Assembly (NCBI GenBank): GCA_041395725.1
Contig: JAWKZW010000001.1
Coordinates: 3,100,001 to 3,164,000 of the forward strand
Length of the DNA stretch: 64,000 nucleotides
Source: Gammaproteobacteria bacterium
GTDB taxonomy: Bacteria; Pseudomonadota; Gammaproteobacteria; Pseudomonadales; Pseudohongiellaceae
Reading direction: 5' to 3'
The notes beneath the pieces were generated by a model. It was not told the origin of the DNA, searched no databases, and saw only the letters and a program-made list of their open reading frames with translations. Below are positions 9,100 through 17,226 of the stretch, in pieces; position 1 is the first letter of the stretch, and every line of letters starts with the position of its first letter. The position numbers and the translations under genes were made by a program.

Positions 9100-9621
9100 T
9101 CAGTTGGAAGGGGAGTCGGAAAGCGTTGCGCGGCCAGAAATGCCCTCACAAGGGCCGGTAGTCTCCGTGAAGCGACTGTCCGTGTAGTACTTGATTGCCG
9201 CGCAGCTGAGCACATCATTTGCACTTCGCAGAATTGCAGACCCGACGAGTTCCACTATCGGTTCACCATCCACGTAATAATAGATGGAGTCACTTTGACC
9301 TTCCACGAACGTACCGTTATCGTCCAACTGCTGTCGGTAGCTGGCCGGGGCACCGTTCATAGTAACGCGATTTATGGCGCTGGAGCCTGCTTCGCTTTCG
9401 AAAACTGCGCTGTCTCCGCCGATTTCCATAGTACCCTGAGTAACTTTTACATCCTGCTCGAGGGTGATGATCCGAACGCCACCTTCCATACGGCTGGTCG
9501 AGCTTCCCAGTGAACTGTAGAGGATGTCCTGGTCTTTGTCAGATTCAAGGCTCGAGGCGCCGAATCCGCTCGTGAAGCAGAACAGCGCTGCGAGGGTAAA
9601 TTTAATGTTGCGAAGCTGCAT
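9100..9621 (-). CDS. lptA: LPS transport periplasmic protein LptA
   Basis: A 173-residue OstA-like (LptA) protein with an N-terminal signal peptide (residues 1-22, ending near SGFGAS). The beta-jellyroll core has the family pattern MEGGVRIITLEQDVKVTQGT and GDSAVFES. LptA monomers stack to form the periplasmic bridge that carries LPS from LptC to LptD. The gene overlaps the 3' end of lptC by 20 bp. It is slightly short but within family range. Confidence 0.93.
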   Translation of the reverse strand: MQLRNIKFTLAALFCFTSGFGASSLESDKDQDILYSSLGSSTSRMEGGVRIITLEQDVKVTQGTMEIGGDSAVFESEAGSSAINRVTMNGAPASYRQQLDDNGTFVEGQSDSIYYYVDGEPIVELVGSAILRSANDVLSCAAIKYYTDSRFTETTGPCEGISGRATLSDSPSN

Positions 9622-10186
9622 ACCTGCCTCTTACGTCGCGATGAAAAATGTATTCCTCTGTATCGAGATTTACGCGCATGCCTGTCGCGGATTGCTCGAA
9701 GTCCTCACCAACCATGCTCACATCGGCTTCAGTCGTCAGCACGTCCCGGGTCGGATCCACGCTGAGTGTTTGCGTCAGCAGTACGGTCCGATTGCCGGAA
9801 TCGTCCAGCTGGTAAACTTCTACATCACCATCGAGTATGATTTGCTCGATGGCGTCGCCTTCCTGATTCCCCGTGAAGATTTTCCCCGATCTGGCAACGA
9901 TATTCCAGCGGGAATCATTTTCCCGGTAGAGCTGAATAAACGGTTCTTCAAGCGCGGTTTCCGCCTCCACGTAGCTGATCTGCCGGCTGGCCTGAAGTGT
10001 GTAACGTATCCTGCCATGTTCATCGAAGTGGACAGAGCTGATACCCTCGGAATAGCCATCGTAATTAATGGTCGATGTCGGGGCCGGTGTGTTGGAGGCT
10101 TCTCGGTTCTGCGTGAAAAAGTCGATTCCGAGAAACATCAGAGTCGCCAGAATACCGGGGATCAGGATGAACTTTATTCGTTGCAT
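9602..10186 (-). CDS. lptC: LPS export protein LptC
   Basis: A 194-residue protein with one N-terminal membrane anchor (about residues 5-22) and a periplasmic jellyroll domain. It docks on LptBFG and passes LPS to LptA. Recognisable features are the RYTLQASRQISYVEAE strand region and the DGDVEVYQ segment. It overlaps lptA by 20 bp and follows kdsC by 71 bp. The sequence is divergent, as is usual for LptC, but context makes the call secure. Confidence 0.9.
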   Translation of the reverse strand: MQRIKFILIPGILATLMFLGIDFFTQNREASNTPAPTSTINYDGYSEGISSVHFDEHGRIRYTLQASRQISYVEAETALEEPFIQLYRENDSRWNIVARSGKIFTGNQEGDAIEQIILDGDVEVYQLDDSGNRTVLLTQTLSVDPTRDVLTTEADVSMVGEDFEQSATGMRVNLDTEEYIFHRDVRGRYAASQH

Positions 10187-10257
10187 ACGTAAGAGTTTAC
10201 CTGCGCGGTTTTCGATAGTAGGACGTCAGAGGTCCTAATGCTGCCAAAAATAGAGCG

Positions 10258-10803
10258 CTAGCGACCAAGGCTGTCTTTGATTAACCGATCGTAGGCTCCT
10301 CGTGCCTGCAGGAGGAAGTCACAGATTTCACGCACAGCGCCTCGGCCTCCTTCTTTCTCCGTCAGCAGGTCGGCTCTTTTCTTTACTTCAGCGTGACCGT
10401 TGGGAACGGATATCCCCAGCCCGACTCGATCAATGACAGCCAGGTCCGGCAGATCATCCCCGGCATACGCAATTTCTTCGTACGGCAGGCATTGTTCCTC
10501 TGCAATCTGCTCGAGGACGCAAAGCTTGTCTTCTCGCCCTTTGAACAGCAGGTGGATGCCAAGTTCATTGGCCCGCCAGGACAGTGGCAGAGAGTTCCGC
10601 CCGGAAATTATCCCCACATTCACACCGGCCCGTTGCAGGAGTTTAATGCCGTGGCCATCAAGGCTGTTGAATACCTTGAGCTCTTCACCCGAGTCGCCGA
10701 CATAGAGGCTTCCGTCTGTCATTACGCCGTCAACATCCAGCAGCAGCAGCCTGATTTCCCGGGCTCTTGAGTCTAGTTGCTGTTGCTCACTCTGATAAAT
10801 CAT
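10258..10803 (-). CDS. kdsC: 3-deoxy-D-manno-octulosonate-8-phosphatase KdsC
   Basis: A 181-residue HAD-superfamily phosphatase without a cap domain. The nucleophile and acid are Asp23 and Asp25 in LLLDVDGVMTDG, and the metal-binding motif is YAGDDLPDL. It dephosphorylates Kdo-8-phosphate to Kdo for LPS inner core synthesis. It lies 24 bp after kdsD, which makes the precursor arabinose-5-phosphate. Length is normal for the tetrameric family. Confidence 0.95.
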   Translation of the reverse strand: MIYQSEQQQLDSRAREIRLLLLDVDGVMTDGSLYVGDSGEELKVFNSLDGHGIKLLQRAGVNVGIISGRNSLPLSWRANELGIHLLFKGREDKLCVLEQIAEEQCLPYEEIAYAGDDLPDLAVIDRVGLGISVPNGHAEVKKRADLLTEKEGGRGAVREICDFLLQARGAYDRLIKDSLGR

Positions 10804-10827
10804 GGGACTCTCTCCGCAGGTAATTGT

Positions 10828-11802
10828 CTATACAACGTTAGCCTGCAACAGATCATGCATCTTGAGGATGCCGCTGAGTTCTTGCTCGTCGTTCTTGACT
10901 ACCAGTGCATAGACACGGTTGTCCTGCATAAGTTTGGCGGCCTCTGCGGCGAGGGAGTTTTCTCCAATGTGCTTGTAATTCTTTGACATGACGGATTCGA
11001 TTTTAGTCAGCTTTATATCCTTGCCGGAATCAATTGCCCGGCGCAGGTCGCCGTCTGTAAAGACGCCACAAATACTGCCGTCATCATCAACTACGGTAGT
11101 CATGCCAAAACCCTTGCGAGTTATTTCTAACAGGGCATCGCTTAATACAGTATGAATGTAGACCTTGGGAATGTTTTCACCCGCATGCATGATGTCGACC
11201 ACTTTGAGTAGCAGGCGCCGTCCCAAGCGACCACCCGGATGTGAAACGGCAAAATCGTCGCTGGTGAAGCCGCGTGCTTCGAGCAGCGCCATGGCCAGTG
11301 CATCACCGAGGACCAGCGCTACGGTGGTGCTGGAAGTCGGGGCCAGACCCAGAGGACAGGCTTCTTCAGACACTCTGGCGTCCAGTTTCACATCGGCAGC
11401 CCTGGCCAGCTGCGATTCAGGCTTGCCAGTCATGCTGATCAATGGGATACCCTTTCGTTTCAAAACCGGTAGCAGGGTAATCAATTCTTCGGTGGAACCA
11501 GAATTTGACAGGACCATGACCACGTCTTTCTCCGTGATCATGCCCAGATCCCCGTGACCGGCTTCTCCAGGATGGACAAACATTGCCGGGGTACCGGTAC
11601 TCGCCAGGGTGGCGGCAATTTTTCGTGCAATGTGACCCGACTTTCCCATGCCAGTCACGACCACCCGGCCCTCGCAGGACAACATTATCCGGCAAGCCTT
11701 TTCAAAGTCGGAGTCGATACGATCCAGCAGAGACTTTACCGCATGGTATTCAATCTCGATAGTTCGCCTGGCGCTATTAAGGAATTGTTCAGTAGGAATC
11801 AT
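10828..11802 (-). CDS. kdsD: Arabinose-5-phosphate isomerase KdsD
   Basis: A 324-residue isomerase: an N-terminal SIS domain (about residues 40-175, with VVVTGMGKSGHIARKIAAT and VHPGEAGHGDLG) followed by two CBS domains (about 205-324). It converts ribulose-5-phosphate to arabinose-5-phosphate, the first committed step of Kdo synthesis. The start lies 15 bp from the stop of the upstream Ca/Na exchanger gene, the classical yrbG-kdsD-kdsC-lptCAB order. Confidence 0.96.
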   Translation of the reverse strand: MIPTEQFLNSARRTIEIEYHAVKSLLDRIDSDFEKACRIMLSCEGRVVVTGMGKSGHIARKIAATLASTGTPAMFVHPGEAGHGDLGMITEKDVVMVLSNSGSTEELITLLPVLKRKGIPLISMTGKPESQLARAADVKLDARVSEEACPLGLAPTSSTTVALVLGDALAMALLEARGFTSDDFAVSHPGGRLGRRLLLKVVDIMHAGENIPKVYIHTVLSDALLEITRKGFGMTTVVDDDGSICGVFTDGDLRRAIDSGKDIKLTKIESVMSKNYKHIGENSLAAEAAKLMQDNRVYALVVKNDEQELSGILKMHDLLQANVV

Positions 11803-11817
11803 GTTCGGGGTGCGGCT

Positions 11818-12771
11818 CTACATCTGGAAGGCCATGATGCCAAACCAGGTTAAATAGCAGGATATGAGAATGACACCATAGCCTCTGCCGATCATCATGT
11901 CACTTCTTGTTGATCGGAAACACAGCCAGGCCAACAGAATAGTCATCAGCAGCATTGCAACAAAATCTCGCTGCAGCAACATGGGCTCAAGCTCTACGGG
12001 TGCGAAAAGGCCGGGGAATGGCAGTACGGCTAACAAATTTAGAATGTTCGATCCAACAATATTTCCGATAGCAAGATCATGGTGACCCTTCAGGGCGCAG
12101 GCAGCTGAGGCGGCTACCTCCGGCAGGCTGGTCCCCAGGGCTACCACGGTCAAACCGACTATTGCTGACGATACCCCCAGGGCCTGGGCGAGGGATGAGC
12201 AGGCCGTGACAATGGCATCCGCGCTCAGTACCAGCAGGGCCAGCCCGAGAACCAGATAAATTGACGCCCGGGCATTGGAGAGATGCATGAGGTTGTCGTC
12301 TTCAAGTTCGGGCAGGCTGCTGGACTTGACTCGGTTTCGGAATAGCTTGTAGCCAAAAAAGACCGTAATCGACATCAGAATAATGGCATCAACAAACCCG
12401 AGATATAGGTTGGCGAACAGAATGCCGGTCACGATGGTGACTAAAAGCAGGGCGGGGATTTCTTTATGAAACAGAGACTTGGGGGGTCTAAGCGGGCTGA
12501 TCAGTGCAGCTATTCCCAGCGCAATTCCTATATTGAAGATGTTTGAGCCCAGCGCATTTCCGATAGCCAGTTCAGGTTCATTTTCCACCACCGAAGCGGC
12601 GGACGAAAAAATCTCCGGGGCGGATGTCCCGAAGGCGACGATGGTGAGGCCGATCATCAGTGGAGAGACGCCCATATTTCGCGCCAGGGCGGACGACCCG
12701 AAAACGAATTTGTCGGCACCCCAGATCAGCCCGACAAAGCCCAGCACGACTATAACTACGTCTAATACCAT
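11818..12771 (-). CDS. yrbG: Calcium/sodium antiporter (YrbG family)
   Basis: A 317-residue member of the CaCA exchanger superfamily with about ten membrane helices and two inverted alpha repeats, each with a signature: FGTSAPEIFSS in the first half and LGTSLPEVAAS in the second. The frame extends upstream to 12990 but homology starts at MVLDVVIVVLGFVGLIWGA, so the ATG at 12771 is chosen. The longer version would also run into mlaC on the other strand. It heads the minus-strand kds-lpt operon. Ion specificity is inferred from the family. Confidence 0.92.
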   Translation of the reverse strand: MVLDVVIVVLGFVGLIWGADKFVFGSSALARNMGVSPLMIGLTIVAFGTSAPEIFSSAASVVENEPELAIGNALGSNIFNIGIALGIAALISPLRPPKSLFHKEIPALLLVTIVTGILFANLYLGFVDAIILMSITVFFGYKLFRNRVKSSSLPELEDDNLMHLSNARASIYLVLGLALLVLSADAIVTACSSLAQALGVSSAIVGLTVVALGTSLPEVAASAACALKGHHDLAIGNIVGSNILNLLAVLPFPGLFAPVELEPMLLQRDFVAMLLMTILLAWLCFRSTRSDMMIGRGYGVILISCYLTWFGIMAFQM

Positions 12772-12980
12772 GGAATTTTTAGCGCGAAATTTGATAAAGC
12801 GCTCAATTACAATGGCGTTTAGTCCAGTTTGCAAGTAATAATTTATTGGGGCGGTCAAATATTGTACAATCCACCCCGCGGAGTCCCTGCAACTTCCGTC
12901 ATCAGGAGTCGTGCTGATTCCATTTACCACCGATACCACACCAGGATGTTGTCCAGGGCATATTGGTCGGAGATAACCAA

Positions 12981-13604
12981 ATGAATACATTGAAGAAGTT
13001 AGTTTTTACTGCCGTGCTGTTACTGACCGGCCTGAGCAATGCCCAGGAACCACCCATGACCGCGCTGGCAACTGTTCAGGGTGGCGTGCAGGAATTGCTC
13101 GATACTGTCCAGGAGTCGAAGCCCTATTTCCTGACCGACCAGCAGCGCTATTTCGGTGCTATTGAGTCCGCTCTGGTCACTATCGTTGATTTTGAAGCCG
13201 TGGCAACTGTTGTGATGTCCCGCTACGCAGAGTCTGCTACGGAAGCCCAGATCAGCCGCTTCGGAACTATTCTTCGCACTACGCTGACGCGATTCTATGG
13301 AGCGGCCCTGGCTTCCTATACCGGCCAGGAGCTGGAGTTTGTGCCTTCGAACAATGAACCGACTGACCCCAGGGCCGATAGGATCGTAGGCATGGAAATC
13401 AAGGGAATCGGTAGCGGCAACGGCAACGGTAACGGCTCTTTCAGGCTTCAGTACCAGATGTTTCTCAATGAGAACGAAGAATGGAAACTGAAGAATCTGA
13501 GCCTCGGGGGGATCAATCTCGGGCGTCAGTACTATACCCAGTTTGCCGCCGCCATGGCACAGTACGATAACGATATCGACACGGTACTGGACAACTGGAA
13601 GTAG
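12981..13604 (+). CDS. mlaC: Phospholipid-binding protein MlaC (Tgt2/ABC auxiliary family)
   Basis: A 207-residue periplasmic protein with a signal peptide (residues 1-21, ending ...GLSNAQ). MlaC shuttles phospholipids between the outer-membrane MlaA complex and inner-membrane MlaFEDB. The fold is recognisable from the tyrosine-rich LTRFYGAALASYTGQ segment and the C-terminal LGGINLGRQYYTQF. The ATG at 12981 has a GGAG 8 bp upstream; an in-frame TTG at 12963 is less likely. The loop near residue 145 has a Gly-Asn repeat. The mlaF, mlaE, mlaD and mlaB genes normally beside it are missing. A weak promoter (TACAAT at 12865-12870) may serve it. Confidence 0.88.
   Translation: MNTLKKLVFTAVLLLTGLSNAQEPPMTALATVQGGVQELLDTVQESKPYFLTDQQRYFGAIESALVTIVDFEAVATVVMSRYAESATEAQISRFGTILRTTLTRFYGAALASYTGQELEFVPSNNEPTDPRADRIVGMEIKGIGSGNGNGNGSFRLQYQMFLNENEEWKLKNLSLGGINLGRQYYTQFAAAMAQYDNDIDTVLDNWK
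13410..13433 (+). repeat. Short GGCAAC tandem repeat inside mlaC
   Basis: Two exact GGCAAC hexamers (13416-13421, 13422-13427) and a variant GGTAAC (13428-13433) encode a Gly-Asn-Gly-Asn-Gly-Asn loop in MlaC. Hexamer changes would stay in frame, so copy number could vary without breaking the protein. Confidence 0.6.
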
Positions 13605-13621
13605 TAACTCGAGGCCTGACA

Positions 13622-13861
13622 TTGAATTCGCAAATAATTTCACAACTACTTACCGAACAACTTCCTGAATGTGACATCAAGGTAGAGGGTGGTGACGGGA
13701 AATATCTGGTCACCGCCGTCGGCGACAGTTTTGACGGTCTGAACGCTGTCAAGCGGCAACAGAAAATCTACCGGATTCTCAACCAGCATATCACCAGCGG
13801 AGCTATTCACGCCGTAACCATGCGGCTGTTTACACAGAACGAATTCAATGCGCTTTCGTGA
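13622..13861 (+). CDS. ibaG: BolA/IbaG family iron-sulfur metabolism protein
   Basis: A 79-residue BolA-like protein, IbaG (YrbA) type. It carries the family segments LPECDIKVEGGDGKYLVTAVGD and HAVTMRLFT. BolA proteins partner monothiol glutaredoxins in Fe-S cluster handling. The start is a TTG with GAGG 7 bp upstream; no in-frame ATG lies between it and the mlaC stop 18 bp before. It sits directly before murA, its usual place. Confidence 0.9.
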   Translation: MNSQIISQLLTEQLPECDIKVEGGDGKYLVTAVGDSFDGLNAVKRQQKIYRILNQHITSGAIHAVTMRLFTQNEFNALS

Positions 13862-13889
13862 CAGCGATTGATTTCATACGAGGGCTTCG

Positions 13890-15152
13890 ATGGATAAGCT
13901 GATCATTAATGGCGGCATTTCTCTTAATGGGGAAATTCGCATCGCCGGTGCGAAAAACTCTGCCTTGCCGATTCTGGCTGCCTCGCTATTGACGCGAGAA
14001 ACGGTAGAAATTCGCAATTTGCCACATCTGTATGACATAACCACGATGATTGAGTTGTTGGGCTGCATGGGCGTTGAGCCCATTGTCGATGAAAAGCTCA
14101 GCGTCGAAATAAACAGCAGCACAATCAAGAGCTTCAGTGCCCCGTATGAACTGGTCAAGACTATGCGGGCATCAATACTCGTGCTGGGGCCCTTGCTGGC
14201 CCACTATGGGCAGGCGGAGGTCGCACTCCCAGGCGGCTGTGCCATCGGCAGTCGCCCGGTCAATCTGCATATCAGTGCGCTTGAGGCTATGGGAGCACAG
14301 ATAAAGGTAGAGGACGGTTACATAAAAGCTTCTGTAGACGGCAAATTGAAAGGAAGCCATATTTTCATGGATATGGTGACAGTTACGGGAACAGAGAATG
14401 TTCTGATGGCTGCAACGCTGGCCGAAGGACGAACCGTGATCGAGAATGCCGCTCGGGAACCTGAGGTAGTGGACCTGGCTAACTTCCTGGTGGAAATGGG
14501 CGCAAAAATAGAGGGCCAGGGTACCGATACCATTGTCATCGATGGGGTTCCTGCGCTGCATGGCTGCAGCTACGCGGTAATGCCGGACAGAATAGAGACC
14601 GGCACCTACCTGATTGCGGCGGCCGCCACGCGTGGTCGTGTCCGGGTTAAGGATACCCGCCCTGACATCCTGGAGGCAGTGCTTGCGAAACTGGAACAGG
14701 CCGGAGCTGATATCAAGGTTGGTAAGGATTGGATAGAACTGGATATGCATGGCAGACGCCCGAAGAGTGTTTCCTTAAGAACGGCGCCTTATCCTGCATT
14801 TCCAACCGATATGCAGGCCCAATTCACGGCTCTCAATGCAGTCGCCGAAGGCACGGGGTCTATCACTGAAACGGTATTTGAAAATCGCTTCATGCATGTA
14901 CATGAAATGAATCGCATGGGAGCGTCAATCAGGGTAGAGGGCAATACGGTGATTGTCGATGGTGTCGAATCATTGAAAGGCGCACCAGTAATGGCAACTG
15001 ACTTACGGGCGTCCGCCAGCCTTATCATCGCCGGTCTGGTGTCGCAAAACGAAACGGTGGTTGACCGTATTTATCACATTGATCGTGGCTACGAATGCAT
15101 CGAGGAAAAACTGCAGCTGTTGGGTGCCAGGATCCGGCGGGTGCCGTCCTGA
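13890..15152 (+). CDS. murA: UDP-N-acetylglucosamine 1-carboxyvinyltransferase MurA
   Basis: A 420-residue MurA, the first committed enzyme of peptidoglycan synthesis, transferring enolpyruvate from PEP to UDP-GlcNAc in the cytoplasm. The catalytic, fosfomycin-reactive Cys117 is in LPGGCAIGSRPVNLH. The two-domain inside-out barrel starts with MDKLIINGGISLNGEIRIAGAK. It follows ibaG by 28 bp and precedes hisG by 24 bp. Confidence 0.98.
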   Translation: MDKLIINGGISLNGEIRIAGAKNSALPILAASLLTRETVEIRNLPHLYDITTMIELLGCMGVEPIVDEKLSVEINSSTIKSFSAPYELVKTMRASILVLGPLLAHYGQAEVALPGGCAIGSRPVNLHISALEAMGAQIKVEDGYIKASVDGKLKGSHIFMDMVTVTGTENVLMAATLAEGRTVIENAAREPEVVDLANFLVEMGAKIEGQGTDTIVIDGVPALHGCSYAVMPDRIETGTYLIAAAATRGRVRVKDTRPDILEAVLAKLEQAGADIKVGKDWIELDMHGRRPKSVSLRTAPYPAFPTDMQAQFTALNAVAEGTGSITETVFENRFMHVHEMNRMGASIRVEGNTVIVDGVESLKGAPVMATDLRASASLIIAGLVSQNETVVDRIYHIDRGYECIEEKLQLLGARIRRVPS

Positions 15153-15176
15153 CAGACCCGGGGCGCAAAGCAGATT

Positions 15177-15827
15177 ATGAACGATCCTAAACTGGTAATA
15201 GCCCTGACCAAAGGGCGTATATTGCAGGAAGTCTTGCCCCTCTTCGAGAAAGCGGGAATAGTCCCTGCCGAAGATATTTTCAACAGTCGCAAGCTCATTT
15301 TTCCCACCAATCTGGAAAATGTCAGTCTGATGATCATTCGCGGTTCAGACGTCCCCACCTACGTAGAATTCGGCAGTGCGGATATGGGGGTAGTTGGAAA
15401 AGATCTGATACTTGAGTACGGCGGGGAAGGCTTTTATGAGCCTCTGGACCTGAAGCTGGCCAATTGTCGTCTGATGACCGCGGCGCCGGAGGGGCGCGAC
15501 CTGGATGTCCTTTGGCGCTCCAGAAGCCGGCTGCGTGTGGCTACCAAATTCATCAATATCGCGCGGCGTTATTTCGCCGAGCAGGGACGTCAGATTGAGT
15601 TGATCAAGCTGAACGGCGCGTTGGAACTTGCTCCCTCTCTGGGGCTCGCAGATGCCATTGTGGATATTGTCGATAGCGGCAAGACTCTGAAAGCGAACGG
15701 GTTGGAAGCACTGGACCTGATCACGCATGTCAGTTCCCGGGTCATCGTGAATAAGGCCTCACTGAAAATCAAGAACGCGGCTATCCGCGAAATCCTCGGC
15801 AAGCTCAAGGCCGCCGTTGATTCCTGA
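15177..15827 (+). CDS. hisG: ATP phosphoribosyltransferase HisG, short form
   Basis: A 216-residue HisG lacking the C-terminal ACT-like regulatory domain, so it is the short form, which in characterised organisms needs the HisRS-like HisZ partner. It condenses ATP with PRPP to begin histidine synthesis. Motifs include the N-terminal LTKGRILQEVLPLFEKAG, and the PRPP loop region DAIVDIVDSGKTLKANGL. No hisZ is in the window. It precedes hisD by 59 bp. Confidence 0.96.
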   Translation: MNDPKLVIALTKGRILQEVLPLFEKAGIVPAEDIFNSRKLIFPTNLENVSLMIIRGSDVPTYVEFGSADMGVVGKDLILEYGGEGFYEPLDLKLANCRLMTAAPEGRDLDVLWRSRSRLRVATKFINIARRYFAEQGRQIELIKLNGALELAPSLGLADAIVDIVDSGKTLKANGLEALDLITHVSSRVIVNKASLKIKNAAIREILGKLKAAVDS

Positions 15828-15886
15828 TTTCTTTTCGCTTTCCAGACCATTACCAGTAGGTTTTTACCGTAAAGGAAGTTAAGTAG

Positions 15887-17218
15887 ATGCTTACCGAACA
15901 GCTTTCAATTCAAGTACTCGATTCAGCAGAGGCGGGTTTTACCGCTGCGCTTGATGCCGCTCTCAAGCGCGGCAACCTGGTTACCGCGGAAGTTGCCAGC
16001 ACTGTAGCGGCGATAATAAAGGACGTTCGAGAGCGTGGTGATGCCGCGCTGGTCGACTACACCAACCGGTTTGATAAACGCCAGGCTGCCAGCATGGCTG
16101 ATCTGACTGTCACCGCAGACCAGCTTCAGGCTGCTCTGGAAAGTAGCAGCCGAGATGATGCCCAGGCATTGCGCCACGCAGCAGATCGGATACGCAGCTA
16201 CCATGAAAAACAGAAACAATCGTCCTGGCAGTACGAGGAAGCAGACGGCTCTGTGTATGGTCAGAAAATCACCCCGCTTACCAGCGCTGGTGTTTATGTT
16301 CCAGGCGGCAAAGCAAACTATCCTTCCTCCATGCTGATGCTGGCGATCCCCGCGCAGGTAGCGGGCGTTAATGAAATAATAGCCACCGTGCCTACCGAGT
16401 ACCGGGAGGGTGACAGAGTACAGAACCTGGTATTTGCCGCAGCGGCACTGGCCGGCGTGGAGAAGGTGTTCAGCCTGGGTGGTGCCCAGGCGGTGGCTGC
16501 TCTGGCCTTTGGCACCGAGTCTGTTCCTCGTGTCGATAAAATCACCGGACCTGGAAACATTTACGTCACTGAAGCCAAGCGACAGGTCTTCGGCATAGTA
16601 GGAATCGATATGCTCGCCGGTCCGTCAGAGCTGACCGTGATCTGTGACGGCAGCACCGATCCAGATTGGATCGCAATGGACCTGTTCTCCCAGGCGGAGC
16701 ACGATGAGCAGGCCCAGTCTATTCTTATCGCGACGGATGCTCAATACATCGATGCGGTAAAACGCAGCATCAGCAAACTGCTGCCGGGCATGGATCGCAG
16801 GGCTATCATTCGGACGTCACTGCAGGACCGTGGTGTGATTATAAAGGTCAGAGATTTGCGGGAAGCAGCCGAAGTCAGTAATCGGATCGCTCCGGAACAC
16901 CTTGAGCTGTCGGTGCTGGATCCCGGACAGTTGCTGGACCGCATAGAGAATGCCGGAGCAATATTCCTCGGCAGCCATACTGCGGAGGCGCTCGGTGACT
17001 ATTGTGCCGGCCCCAGTCATGTATTGCCTACTTCGGGGACGGCCAGGTTCTCCTCAGCACTGGGAGTCTATGACTTTCAGAAGCGCAGCTCGGTGATCAA
17101 CTGCTCGGTCGCCGGAGCGGCCAGTATTGCTGGAACCGCCGCGACACTGGCCAGGCGTGAATCGCTGCAGGCGCACGCCCTGTCAGCAGAATATCGCCTT
17201 GGCGAAAAGAAGCCGTAG
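15887..17218 (+). CDS. hisD: Histidinol dehydrogenase HisD
   Basis: A 443-residue zinc enzyme that oxidises L-histidinol to histidine in two NAD-dependent steps. Family landmarks are VYVPGGKANYPSS, TGPGNIYV, the zinc and active-site region QAEHDEQAQS, and APEHLEL. It ends the plus-strand murA-hisG-hisD unit. In Pseudomonas hisC follows; here the next gene is convergent and no hisC is in the window. Only 8 bp separate the stop from the convergent degS stop. Confidence 0.97.
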   Translation: MLTEQLSIQVLDSAEAGFTAALDAALKRGNLVTAEVASTVAAIIKDVRERGDAALVDYTNRFDKRQAASMADLTVTADQLQAALESSSRDDAQALRHAADRIRSYHEKQKQSSWQYEEADGSVYGQKITPLTSAGVYVPGGKANYPSSMLMLAIPAQVAGVNEIIATVPTEYREGDRVQNLVFAAAALAGVEKVFSLGGAQAVAALAFGTESVPRVDKITGPGNIYVTEAKRQVFGIVGIDMLAGPSELTVICDGSTDPDWIAMDLFSQAEHDEQAQSILIATDAQYIDAVKRSISKLLPGMDRRAIIRTSLQDRGVIIKVRDLREAAEVSNRIAPEHLELSVLDPGQLLDRIENAGAIFLGSHTAEALGDYCAGPSHVLPTSGTARFSSALGVYDFQKRSSVINCSVAGAASIAGTAATLARRESLQAHALSAEYRLGEKKP

Positions 17219-17226
17219 TCGTCGGG

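Noticed and set aside
12771..12990. Longer start for the Ca/Na exchanger
   Set aside because: The extra 73 residues precede the family start, cross the divergent promoter region and overlap mlaC.
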